Below, piece after piece: positions 20,538 through 28,980 of a stretch of 64,000 nt of DNA. Under the pieces are notes generated by a model. The model saw only the letters and a program-made list of their open reading frames with translations, ran no database searches and was not told the origin of the DNA. The stretch is from Chlorogloeopsis fritschii PCC 6912 (GTDB taxonomy: Bacteria; Cyanobacteriota; Cyanobacteriia; Cyanobacteriales; Nostocaceae), in assembly GCF_000317285.1 (NCBI RefSeq), contig NZ_AJLN01000074.1:16265-80264 (forward strand), in the 5' to 3' direction. Position numbers and translations under genes: made by a program. Every line of letters begins with the position of its first letter. The stretch's first letter is position 1.

Positions 20538-20656
20538 TTTTGAAATTCACAGTCAAGAGTCAGATTTTTCCTTATTTCCCTGTATATCCCTATTTCTTGT
20601 TGGGTGCGTGGGTTTTTTATGCTTTGATAGAAATAAGTGAAGATTTGTAAAGGACA

Positions 20657-21268
20657 TTGACTGCTACTTTTACAGCGACAAACAATCTAACATTGCCCAC
20701 GGGTTGGCACCGCCTTACTCCCATCTGGCAAGGTGGGGAAGAAGTCATTCAACAAGGTTTGCCACACGCTCAACTAGCTCCGGCTTGGCAATTGCTACTT
20801 TTAGGTGATGGTTCCCCGACAAGACACTTACAATTGCTCACAAGTGAGCCAACAGAAGTGGATGTTATTGATATGTCATTGATTGGCATGGATTTGGATG
20901 GTGCTCCTGAGTTGATCAAAGCTGTACCTGGGCCGAGACTGCGACGGCAAGTGTGGCTGCGTACTGCCTCTGGTCAAAGATTGGCGTATGCCACCTCATG
21001 GTGGGAAGCTTCTCATGTAGATGAATATTTACAAAACCGTTCATTGCCGATTTGGGCTAGTTTAGCTCGTCTGCGTACAGAGTTATATCGAGATATCCAA
21101 GGTATTTATCACGGTTACTCGGATGGATTGGAATCTGGTTTTGCTGAAAAAGGGCCTTTTTGGGGACGCCATTACTTGTTTTGGCATCACGGACAGCCCT
21201 TGACTTTGATATATGAAGTTTTTTCACCTTATTTAACAAAATATTTGGGATCGACACAGTTGGCTTGA
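20657..21268 (+). CDS. Chorismate lyase (DUF98/4-hydroxybenzoate synthase type)
   Basis: The 203-residue protein contains LTPIWQGGEEVIQQGLPHAQ, DLDGAPELIKAVPGPRLRRQ, VWLRTASGQRLAYATSWW and a C-terminal YLFWHHGQPLTLIYEVFSP. This matches the cyanobacterial chorismate lyase family, which converts chorismate to 4-hydroxybenzoate and pyruvate for plastoquinone head-group synthesis. The only in-frame start is TTG at 20657, with AGGA just upstream at unusually short spacing. TTG 20693 is the next alternative. It lies 120 bp after tRNA-Leu. Confidence 0.85.
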   Translation: MTATFTATNNLTLPTGWHRLTPIWQGGEEVIQQGLPHAQLAPAWQLLLLGDGSPTRHLQLLTSEPTEVDVIDMSLIGMDLDGAPELIKAVPGPRLRRQVWLRTASGQRLAYATSWWEASHVDEYLQNRSLPIWASLARLRTELYRDIQGIYHGYSDGLESGFAEKGPFWGRHYLFWHHGQPLTLIYEVFSPYLTKYLGSTQLA

Positions 21269-21987
21269 ATAGTTGACTTTTAATTCCAATCAGATTCAGA
21301 ATTTGAACCGTAAAGTAACTACGGTTAGGCGATCGCTATTTTAGAGCTTCGCAGCAAAGCACTGTTGACTATCGACGTTTACTTCTTGTTGCATTTATTA
21401 ACACAAGTTTGAAGTAAAAATTGCTATTAAATAAGCAAGTCTATATAGCTGTTCGAGTCAGCCTGAACATCTGGGTTGTTGCGACTGTTCATTTTGGCAT
21501 GATTGAAGTAGTAAGTTATTATACGAAAAGAGTATTATTGTATCCTGAATTTTGAATAGTTAAAGATAGTCAAGTTTTACTAAAAGTGATATGTACTACA
21601 ATTGAGTAATATTAATATTTTCTAAAGCACATCATTTTTTAAACTTGAATTAATTTAAATAGTATTTATTTTTGATGGCATAGCTACTATAACCCTGTAA
21701 TTTGGAGAAATGATAGCAAAGATGCTGATAAATAAGGCTATTTGAAGAATTTATACCATAAACTAAAAATTACTAAAATTTAGCTCAAATTTTGGATAAT
21801 TAATCACGAAATTATTTTTCGTCAGGCGTGTCATTCATAGGAAACAATGGTAGTTTATTACCGAAGTATTATTAACTTCTAGAGCTAATAATTTAATATA
21901 TTTCACACCCTACTACAAGGGAAACTTTTTGGTTTGTTTTGGCAACAAAGCAAGTAATAAATTCGCTATGATGAGGTATTTGTTTCA
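21269..21987. other. AT-rich gene-free region
   Basis: 719 bases, mostly AT-rich, with a single HIP1 octamer at about 21329. No ORF, tRNA or strong hairpin is evident. It probably carries the promoter of the DUF3352 gene. Confidence 0.4.
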
Positions 21988-23790
21988 ATGGCGCTGCCCG
22001 TCCTATCTGTTTCGTCGATGAAGAAGAAAAAGAAACCATCCCTGGTACTCACACTCTCATCTGCTGGGTTATTAATTGGTGGTGGTGTGGCGGCATACTG
22101 GCTGTTAAATCAGGGACAACTATTTTCCAAAAATTTACCAGTGGGTGCAAATATCATCCCTCAAGATGCTTTATTTGCGGTTTCCCTAACTACCGATCCC
22201 GTTCAATGGCAGCAATTGCGGGAGTTTGGCACAAAAGAAACTCAAGTCGAACTAGATCGATATTTAGTGCAGTTGCGCGATCGCTTTATCAATAACAAAG
22301 GTTATGACTTTCAAAAAGATATAAGTCCTTGGGTTGGCGAGCAAGTGACGATTGCAATTCTTGCCCCACAAGCAACTAAACCTGCACTCAAACCCATAGC
22401 TACGGATGGAAGTATTCCTAATCAGCAATCGTTAGTGATGGTGCTGCCCATCAAAGATCAACAAAAAGCTCAAAACATTTTGGCACAACCTCAAGCACTC
22501 AAAGGAGGAGAATGGAGTGAGCGCAGCTACGAGGGTATTGCCATCAAAGAAACTAAATCCACATTGGGAGAAAATTTATCAGCAGCAGTCATCAATGGTC
22601 GTTTTCTGGTGATTGCTGACGATTCTAAAACTATAGAACAAGCAATTCAAGCTTATAGAAATAAAACATCTCTAGCCACAAGCGCAGGTTTTGCAGATAA
22701 CTTTCCTAAAATAGCTAGCTCTCAACCTTTTGCTCAATATTATGTAAATGTGCCATCCTCTGCCAAAATCGCTGCCGCATCTGGTAACCGTCATTTACCC
22801 GCCCAAGTTTTAGCACAACTGCAAAATAACCAAGGTTTAGCAGGTACAGTTACCTTAGAGCCACAAGGAATACGTGTTAAAGGTGTTTCCTGGCTCAATC
22901 CTAATAGTCAGCGTGTGTTGGCAGTTGAAAACAAAGCTGGGAAGATGCAAAATCGCGTGCCATCTGAAACCTTGATGATGTTTTCTGGTGGCAACTTGCA
23001 ACGTTTTTGGGCAGACTACGTTTCCACATCCCAAGGAAATCCGCTCTCACCCATTGCACCAGAACAGTTGCGAGGAGGTGTAAAATCTCTTGTGAATCTC
23101 GATTTAGAACGAGATTTATTGAGTTGGATGGGCGGAGAGTTTTCTCTTTCCGTAATTCCCAATACTCCCAACAGTTCATCAGAGGATTTTCGTGCTTCTT
23201 TGCTGTTTATGGTACAAGCACGCGATCGCGATCGGGCAGAAACTTCCTTAAAACAGCTCGATGAAGTAATGAAAACTCAGTACCAATTCCAGATTCAACA
23301 GACGACTGTCGCTGGTAAACCTATTGTTAACTGGATTGGGCCTTTAGGCACCTTAACTGCTACCCACGGTTGGTTAGATGAAGATATTGCTTTCTTGGCG
23401 CTGGGTGCTCCCATCAGCGATAGAATTATCCCAAAACCTAACAACGCACTAGCTATTAACCCTTTATTTCAAACAACAGTTCCTTTAGAAAAAAATCCTA
23501 AAAATAGCCAGTTTTTCTTAGATGTAGAACGTACCGCCAAAAATTTTCCTTTACCGACTCTGTTGCCAAATCAACAAGCATGGTTAAAAGCAACACGCTC
23601 GGTTGGTATAACAACCGCGATCGAAGATAGTCGTACTAATCGCTACGAAATTTTTCTAGGACTCAAAAAAGCTGGAAAACCAGCTTCTCTAAAGAGTTCC
23701 TCTATCAATCCCATCTCTTCTCTTACTCCTTTGCCGACTCTACCCAATGCTTCTGGCATACCCTTACGTGCAACACCACCGTCTCCCTAG
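21988..23790 (+). CDS. DUF3352 domain protein, membrane-anchored
   Basis: The 600-residue protein has a positively charged start (MKKKKKPS) followed by one transmembrane segment (LTLSSAGLLIGGGVAAYWLL). A large extracytoplasmic domain contains IPQDALFAVSLTTDPVQW and repeated mixed alpha/beta stretches. This is the cyanobacterial DUF3352 family, of unknown function. Starts at 21988 or at ATG 22018 (MKKKKK) are both possible; the second gives the cleaner signal-anchor. The last ~30 residues (SSINPISSLTPLPTLPNASG) are low-complexity and run into a repeat-rich intergenic region. Confidence 0.85.
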   Translation: MALPVLSVSSMKKKKKPSLVLTLSSAGLLIGGGVAAYWLLNQGQLFSKNLPVGANIIPQDALFAVSLTTDPVQWQQLREFGTKETQVELDRYLVQLRDRFINNKGYDFQKDISPWVGEQVTIAILAPQATKPALKPIATDGSIPNQQSLVMVLPIKDQQKAQNILAQPQALKGGEWSERSYEGIAIKETKSTLGENLSAAVINGRFLVIADDSKTIEQAIQAYRNKTSLATSAGFADNFPKIASSQPFAQYYVNVPSSAKIAAASGNRHLPAQVLAQLQNNQGLAGTVTLEPQGIRVKGVSWLNPNSQRVLAVENKAGKMQNRVPSETLMMFSGGNLQRFWADYVSTSQGNPLSPIAPEQLRGGVKSLVNLDLERDLLSWMGGEFSLSVIPNTPNSSSEDFRASLLFMVQARDRDRAETSLKQLDEVMKTQYQFQIQQTTVAGKPIVNWIGPLGTLTATHGWLDEDIAFLALGAPISDRIIPKPNNALAINPLFQTTVPLEKNPKNSQFFLDVERTAKNFPLPTLLPNQQAWLKATRSVGITTAIEDSRTNRYEIFLGLKKAGKPASLKSSSINPISSLTPLPTLPNASGIPLRATPPSP

Positions 23791-23845
23791 AGAGGGCAGG
23801 GGAGCAGGGGAGCAGGGAGCAGAAGAGTACCAGGAGATAGGCAGA

Positions 23846-23940
23846 ACACTAACGACTGTACGGGCGGGTTTAAAAGATAAATTGTCGTTTTTAACCGTTC
23901 ATATAATCAACAAAACCCGCCCCTACTAATGACTAACCAC
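23846..23940. mobile_element. MITE-like dispersed element, copy B
   Basis: Intact terminal inverted repeats, GTACGGGCGGGTTT at the left and AAAACCCGCCCC at the right, enclose about 50 AT-rich bases. It is the near-identical inverted copy of 18478-18550. TTAGT/ACTAA-type heptamer repeats flank it. Confidence 0.65.
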
Positions 23941-24017
23941 CAACTATTAGCCAGAAACAGATAGGATCAAAACTGTCAGAAGAAATACTTTTAGGAATCC
24001 ATGGGGGAGAACATTTT

Positions 24018-25067
24018 ATGAATCTGGTTGAACTCCAGAACTCGCTAGACAATGCCTCCTTTGCTGTCCTCTTTATCACAATGCTGATTTATTGGTTTGG
24101 GGCGGCTTTTGGGAACGTGCCCTATTTACCAACTTTGGGAACGGCAGGGATGGCGATCGCTAATTTATGCATCGCAACATTACTAGGAGCGCGATGGCTA
24201 GAGGCTGGCTATTTTCCTCTCAGCAATTTGTATGAATCTCTGTTTTTCTTAGCTTGGGGAATCACAACTATCCATCTGATTGCTGAAAACAGCAGCCGCA
24301 GTCGTTTAGTAGGAGTTGTTACTGCCCCAGTTGCGATGGGCATTACCGCTTTTGCCACCCTAACATTGCCATCAGAAATGCAAGTAGCTGAACCATTAGT
24401 ACCTGCATTGAAATCAAATTGGTTGATGATGCACGTCAGCGTCATGATGTTAAGTTATGCGGCTTTGATGGTAGGTTCGCTGTTGGCGATCGCTTTCCTC
24501 GTCGTCACTCGCGGGCAAGATATCCAACTCCAAGGAAGTTCTGTTGGTACTGGTGGTTATCGCAGTAATGGTTTCCGCTTGCAAAAAGCAGGTGAACTAG
24601 TTTCTCAATCCTCAACAGTGGCAGTAGAAAATAATGGCTTGGCTCGTTACGAAAGTAACACTAACGGTAAAACTGCTGTTTTGGATTTAGTTACTGCTTC
24701 CGAGCCTCAAACCGTAACATCTGGCGAACCCCTTTCACCTCAACGCCTCAGCCTTGCTGAAACCTTAGATAATATTAGCTATCGAGTCATTGGACTCGGA
24801 TTTCCTCTATTGACGATTGGTATTATTGCTGGTGCTGTTTGGGCTAACGAAGCTTGGGGTTCCTACTGGAGTTGGGATCCTAAAGAAACTTGGGCATTAA
24901 TTACTTGGTTAGTTTTTGCGGCATACCTCCACGCTCGTATTACTCGTGGTTGGCAAGGGCGTCGCCCGGCAATTTTAGCAGCTAGTGGTTTTGTTGTAGT
25001 CTGGGTTTGCTATTTAGGGGTAAATCTTTTGGGTAAGGGTTTACACTCTTATGGGTGGTTCTTTTAG
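24018..25067 (+). CDS. ccsA: Cytochrome c biogenesis protein CcsA (system II; also named CcsB)
   Basis: The 349-residue integral membrane protein has about eight hydrophobic segments. The tryptophan-rich haem-handling WWD motif [18 protein letters not shown] is near residue 280. Conserved histidines are visible in [20 protein letters not shown] and KGLHSYGW. It delivers haem to apocytochromes c on the p-side with Ccs1. No ccs1 gene is adjacent. A non-conserved, polar loop of about 70 residues lies between the fourth segment and the WWD region. Confidence 0.95.
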   Translation: MNLVELQNSLDNASFAVLFITMLIYWFGAAFGNVPYLPTLGTAGMAIANLCIATLLGARWLEAGYFPLSNLYESLFFLAWGITTIHLIAENSSRSRLVGVVTAPVAMGITAFATLTLPSEMQVAEPLVPALKSNWLMMHVSVMMLSYAALMVGSLLAIAFLVVTRGQDIQLQGSSVGTGGYRSNGFRLQKAGELVSQSSTVAVENNGLARYESNTNGKTAVLDLVTASEPQTVTSGEPLSPQRLSLAETLDNISYRVIGLGFPLLTIGIIAGAVWANEAWGSYWSWDPKETWALITWLVFAAYLHARITRGWQGRRPAILAASGFVVVWVCYLGVNLLGKGLHSYGWFF

Positions 25068-25156
25068 GAACCTTACTCTAACCCCTCTCCCCAAGCGGCT
25101 ACGGTGTACACACAAATGATGAATCAAATTCAAATCTAATATTAGTAGTGTTGTAG

Positions 25157-25184
25157 GTGTGTTGTCGCGTAGGGCAACGCACCA
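25157..25184. repeat. Short hairpin repeat
   Basis: GGTGTGTTG pairs with GCAACGCACC around TCGCGTAG. It lies between ccsA and the HAD gene. The T tract needed for a convincing terminator is missing, although the sequence turns T-rich shortly after (CATTTTAGATT). Confidence 0.4.
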
Positions 25185-25276
25185 TTTTAGATTCTTGTCT
25201 ATGCATCATAGCCTAAACAGAGAGGGAATAACTCAGTTATGAAATCCATTTGGTTATTTAGAATTTTTAGTAAATA

Positions 25277-25987
25277 ATGGGTTTTCTAGATAAATTTGAT
25301 GCGATTCTCCTTGACATGGGGGATACTTTCATGTTCGAGTGCGATCGCTTTTCGGAATTAGAAGATTTTGGTAAAACATATCGCAACCACGGTGGAAATT
25401 TACTCTCTAATTTACAAGTAGAATCTATAATTGTTCAGGTATTTAATCAAATGGGCAATGATTATAATAATCCAGAATATTATGAATCTTTCCCATCTTT
25501 AAAAAGCTATATAGTGAAGATTATTAATGAAAACAGTTTGCCAATTAGTGAAATTGATTTATTAGAGCAAGTTTTCACTAAGCACGAAATTGGAATAATT
25601 CCAAATACATATGCAGCAGCAATTAGCCAACTGAGAAAAACCCATAAATTGGGTGTTGTATCAAATATTTGGTGTAAAAGTGAATTCTGTCTTCAAGAAT
25701 TTCACAGAGTAGGAATTCGTGATTTATTTGAAACAATTATATTTTCTTCTGATTATGGTATTATAAAACCCTCGCCTTTAATTTTCCAAAAAGCAATAGA
25801 AAATATTGGTGTGAATAAATCCAAAATAGTATTTATTGGTGATAATTTGTTGTTCGATATTGCAGGCTCAAAAGCAGTAGGTTTATCTGCAATTTGGATA
25901 AATTCAAACAATCAACCTCTTTCTCCAACTATTCCAACTCCTGATTTAGTAATTCAAGACCTACGAAACTTACTTGAGAATGAGTAA
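25277..25987 (+). CDS. HAD-superfamily hydrolase
   Basis: The 236-residue protein has motif I ILLDMGDTF near the N-terminus with nucleophile Asp in LLDMG. Motif II Ser is in LGVVSNIW, motif III Lys in IIKPSPLIF and motif IV in VFIGDNLLFDIAGSKAVG. The subclass I cap lies between about residues 20 and 110. The residue two after the nucleophile is Gly rather than the usual Asp, which occurs in some HAD-IA proteins. The substrate is unknown. The gene is clearly AT-richer than its neighbours. It ends 20 bp before tilS, so the two may be co-transcribed. Confidence 0.8.
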   Translation: MGFLDKFDAILLDMGDTFMFECDRFSELEDFGKTYRNHGGNLLSNLQVESIIVQVFNQMGNDYNNPEYYESFPSLKSYIVKIINENSLPISEIDLLEQVFTKHEIGIIPNTYAAAISQLRKTHKLGVVSNIWCKSEFCLQEFHRVGIRDLFETIIFSSDYGIIKPSPLIFQKAIENIGVNKSKIVFIGDNLLFDIAGSKAVGLSAIWINSNNQPLSPTIPTPDLVIQDLRNLLENE

Positions 25988-26007
25988 AAATATTTGTAAA
26001 ATCAAAA

Positions 26008-27075
26008 ATGGTATGGACTCCCCTATATGCAAAAATCCATCGCACTATCCGATCGCGTCACCTATTTGAACGTAAACAGCGCCTATTAGTTGCCGTCTCT
26101 GGCGGACAAGATTCTCTGTGTTTAATCAAATTATTATTAGATTTGCAATCTAAATGGGGATGGCATTTAGGTGTTGCTCATTGCGATCATCGCTGGCGTG
26201 CGGATTCGCAAGCAAATGCCCAACACGTAGAAAGTTTAGCCAAAACTTGGAACATTCCCTTTTATTTAGCAACTGTAGAGACGGAAGAACTCGCATCTTT
26301 ACAAAGTGAAGCTGCTGCACGTAACTGGCGCTATCAAGCTTTGAGTGCGATCGCCCAGCAACATAATTACAACTGCATTGTTACAGGACATACAGCAAGC
26401 GATCGGGCAGAAACCCTGCTTTATAACTTAATTCGCGGTACTGGCGCTGATGGCTTACAAGCTTTAACCTGGCGACGTTCGCTAGTTGATAACATTGTGC
26501 TAGTGCGTCCCCTGTTAGAATTGACTCGCGCAGAAACAGAAGTATTTTGTCAAGAAAATCAGCTGCCAATTTGGGAAGATTCTACCAATCAAGATTTGAA
26601 GTACGCCCGTAACCGCATTCGTCAAGAGCTAATTCCGTATTTACGCGAGCATTTTAACCCTCAAGTTGAATCAGCTTTAGCTCAAACAGCAGAACTACTG
26701 CAAGCAGAAGTCGAATATTTAGAAAAAGCTGCCCAAAAGTTGAAGGAAGAAGCCATGAGTGAGGAAAAAAAAGACGCGGAGACAACCAGACGCCGCGAAT
26801 CCCTCTCCCTCTCTCCCGCTCTCCCACTCTCCCCCTCCTTTTCCCCTCTTCCCCTCAAATTAAATCGTCGTATTTTACGAGAAGCCCCACTAGCTTTACA
26901 ACGTCGTGTGATGCGGCAGGTATTGCAACAAATACTGCCGGATGCTCCCAACTTCGAGCAAATAGAAAAACTTACAGCTTTAATTACAGCGCCCAACCGA
27001 TCACAAACCGATCCATTTCCCGGTGGTGCGATCGCGCAAGTACAAGGCGATTGGATCTGGATTAGGAAGTTGTAA
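26008..27075 (+). CDS. tilS: tRNA(Ile)-lysidine synthase carrying an in-frame repeat insertion
   Basis: The 355-residue protein has the PP-loop ATP-binding motif SGGQDSLCL near residue 33, then HCDHRWRADS, VTGHTASDRAETLLYNLIRG and EDSTNQDLKYARNRIR, all TilS hallmarks. It adds lysine to C34 of the AUA-reading tRNA-Ile. Residues about 252-283 (KKDAETTRRRESLSLSPALP and following) are a low-complexity stretch. They are encoded by the same pyrimidine-rich tract (CCCTCTCCCTCTCTCCCG) seen in intergenic repeats. The frame is kept on both sides, so the enzyme is probably functional. Confidence 0.93.
   Translation: MVWTPLYAKIHRTIRSRHLFERKQRLLVAVSGGQDSLCLIKLLLDLQSKWGWHLGVAHCDHRWRADSQANAQHVESLAKTWNIPFYLATVETEELASLQSEAAARNWRYQALSAIAQQHNYNCIVTGHTASDRAETLLYNLIRGTGADGLQALTWRRSLVDNIVLVRPLLELTRAETEVFCQENQLPIWEDSTNQDLKYARNRIRQELIPYLREHFNPQVESALAQTAELLQAEVEYLEKAAQKLKEEAMSEEKKDAETTRRRESLSLSPALPLSPSFSPLPLKLNRRILREAPLALQRRVMRQVLQQILPDAPNFEQIEKLTALITAPNRSQTDPFPGGAIAQVQGDWIWIRKL
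26766..26860. repeat. Dispersed repeat inside tilS
   Basis: AGACGCGGAGAC is followed by a long CTCTCCCTCTCTCCC-type pyrimidine tract. Related tracts occur outside genes at about 3220-3260 and 15760-15815. Its length keeps the reading frame open and adds about 30 residues to TilS. Confidence 0.65.
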
Positions 27076-27142
27076 AGGCTAATATTATTGGCATTAACGG
27101 AATATTGTTTGATAATGAAGATGAATAATTAATATTGTTATC

Positions 27143-28600
27143 TCATAAACCTACTTCTGCCCAAACTGTGGTGTATGGAGAACCAGAATTAGAGTCAACA
27201 AAATAATCTAAGTTAAGAATAACTAGGTTTTGCCCAACCACAACAACACCTGTTCGTTCTGCAAGTTTATAGTCCGGTTTTTGTGGTTGTTTTTTCCGTA
27301 AATTGACTCCATTGATAACAGTAACTTGAGTCCCTATGGAGGGAACAACCGTCGGCGATATAGTGACGGGTTGAGTTGTTTTAATAAGCGGTTCTCCAAG
27401 TGTAACAGTACCTAAAGTATTATTCACAGAACCAAGTCTGATCCAACCAAGGGAAAGACTCTGTTGAACATTGGAGGGTGAGACAGTTGATTGAGTAGGG
27501 TTTGTTGGTACAACTGTTGAGCGAGAAGCAAAAGGCTCTGTAGATGAAGTTTTTTGAGTATTTTGTGGCTTAGACACTACCTCTTGAAAACTTTTTATGA
27601 GGAGAAAACAAAGTAATATGCTTGTACTAATAAACGTCCCTAAGATCAAGATTTTTTGCAAATCAGTTAAGCCACTGGGGGATGGCGTTGGCTGAGATGA
27701 ATATGGTGATACAACTGGTTGAGACTGTGAGGATAGTCTTGCTGGTGGTGCAGAAACCAAGGTTGGAGTAGATATAGTTTGATTTCCTCCAGTCTGCAAT
27801 GCCTGTAGCATTTCTCTGGCGCTGGAGTAACGATCGCGCGGATGGTACTGTATTGCCTTATCAATTATCCCCATCAATGTAGGACTAACATTCATAGCAT
27901 GACTATGCCAAAGAATTTCTCCCGTTCGTGAGTCTATTTCCAGTGCTTGTGGTGGTTGTCCTGTAAGTAGATAAATTGCCGTCATCCCTAAACTATATAA
28001 ATCGCTGGAATATACTGGTTTACCTGCGGCTTGTTCGCTGGGCATATATCCAGGCGTACCAATTACAATCGAACTAGTGGGATTTCCTTGTGAATTTAGC
28101 ACCGTTCCCATTGATTCTCGTACCGCACCAAAATCAATCAGTACGGGTTTACCGTCGCGATGACGCAAAATGATATTGTCTGGTTTGAGATCGCGGTGAA
28201 TAATCCGCTTGGAGTGTACGTATTCTAAAACTGGTAATAAATTTGCTAATAATTCTCGGACTACACTTTCGCTAAATAAACCCTGTTGTTCAATCTTTTC
28301 AGTTAGTGTGTCACCTTCAACCCACTCTTGAACTAAGTAGAATTGATTATTTAATTGAAAATAAGCATATAAAGTCGGAATCTGGTCAGTAGATCCGCCC
28401 AAGTCTTCTAAAATTGCTGCTTCCCGCCCAAACCGCTCTTGTACTAGTTGGTAAATCTGGGGATTATTTTGAATTGGTTTGAGTAGTTTAATCACACAGC
28501 GACGGTGAGAAGGCATCTGGGTATCTTCTGCTAAGAAAGTCTCACCAAATCCACCACTTCCCAGAGTGCGAATTACTTGATAGCGCTCATTGAGCAGCAT
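27143..28600 (-). CDS. Serine/threonine protein kinase with transmembrane segment and C-terminal SH3-like tail
   Basis: The 485-residue protein is read from ATG (complement 28598-28600, MLLNERYQVIRTLGSGG). An upstream in-frame start would add eight residues. The Hanks-type kinase domain spans about 1-270: glycine loop GSGGFGET, Lys in CVIKLLKP, catalytic HRDLKPDN, LIDFGAVRE and GTPGYMPSEQ. A Ser/Pro-rich linker follows, then one membrane span (LILGTFISTSILLCFLLIKS), then an extracytoplasmic region with GTQVTVINGVNLRKKQPQKP, reminiscent of an SH3b domain. It probably senses an external cue. Its substrate is unknown. Confidence 0.92.
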   Translation of the reverse strand: MLLNERYQVIRTLGSGGFGETFLAEDTQMPSHRRCVIKLLKPIQNNPQIYQLVQERFGREAAILEDLGGSTDQIPTLYAYFQLNNQFYLVQEWVEGDTLTEKIEQQGLFSESVVRELLANLLPVLEYVHSKRIIHRDLKPDNIILRHRDGKPVLIDFGAVRESMGTVLNSQGNPTSSIVIGTPGYMPSEQAAGKPVYSSDLYSLGMTAIYLLTGQPPQALEIDSRTGEILWHSHAMNVSPTLMGIIDKAIQYHPRDRYSSAREMLQALQTGGNQTISTPTLVSAPPARLSSQSQPVVSPYSSQPTPSPSGLTDLQKILILGTFISTSILLCFLLIKSFQEVVSKPQNTQKTSSTEPFASRSTVVPTNPTQSTVSPSNVQQSLSLGWIRLGSVNNTLGTVTLGEPLIKTTQPVTISPTVVPSIGTQVTVINGVNLRKKQPQKPDYKLAERTGVVVVGQNLVILNLDYFVDSNSGSPYTTVWAEVGL

Positions 28601-28980
28601 CTTCTGACATCCTCTTGCTGTCAAATCAAAAACATATTTTTCATTATCCTTCTAAGTGAATGCAAAGGTCACTACTTGTTACCTTGGCGATCACTCAAGT
28701 TCTTATGAAACGCTATGATCTCAATCAAATCCACATCATTCCTGATTCTGGCTATTCTTTAAGAACTGCATACCCAATAATTATGTCCCCTAAATTACCC
28801 TTAATTCCTGCGTTACCTCACCCCAACATCTCCTTAAAAAGGCCGCAGGAAGGTAAGGTTATTTTATTACGGGTATTTTGACGAACATGATACAACGGAT
28901 GAAAAGAGGTTAGAGGTGACAAAGAGCAACGTAATTCACGTCTCCCCTTTTCATTTTCCCTAATCCCCAGTCCCCATTCC
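28601..28980. other. Intergenic region between the kinase gene and hmpF
   Basis: 380 bases. A 73-codon ORF on the plus strand (28660-28881) has no recognisable features and I do not call it. The right end has a CCCCTTTTC...CCCTAATCCCCAGTCCCC pyrimidine repeat adjoining the hmpF stop. Confidence 0.4.

Noticed and set aside
20428..20640. 70-codon ORF across the tRNA-Leu gene
   Set aside because: It is a reading of the tRNA itself.
28660..28881. 73-codon ORF on the plus strand upstream of the Ser/Thr kinase gene
   Set aside because: No family features, no clear ribosome site, and it lies in the leader of a divergent gene.
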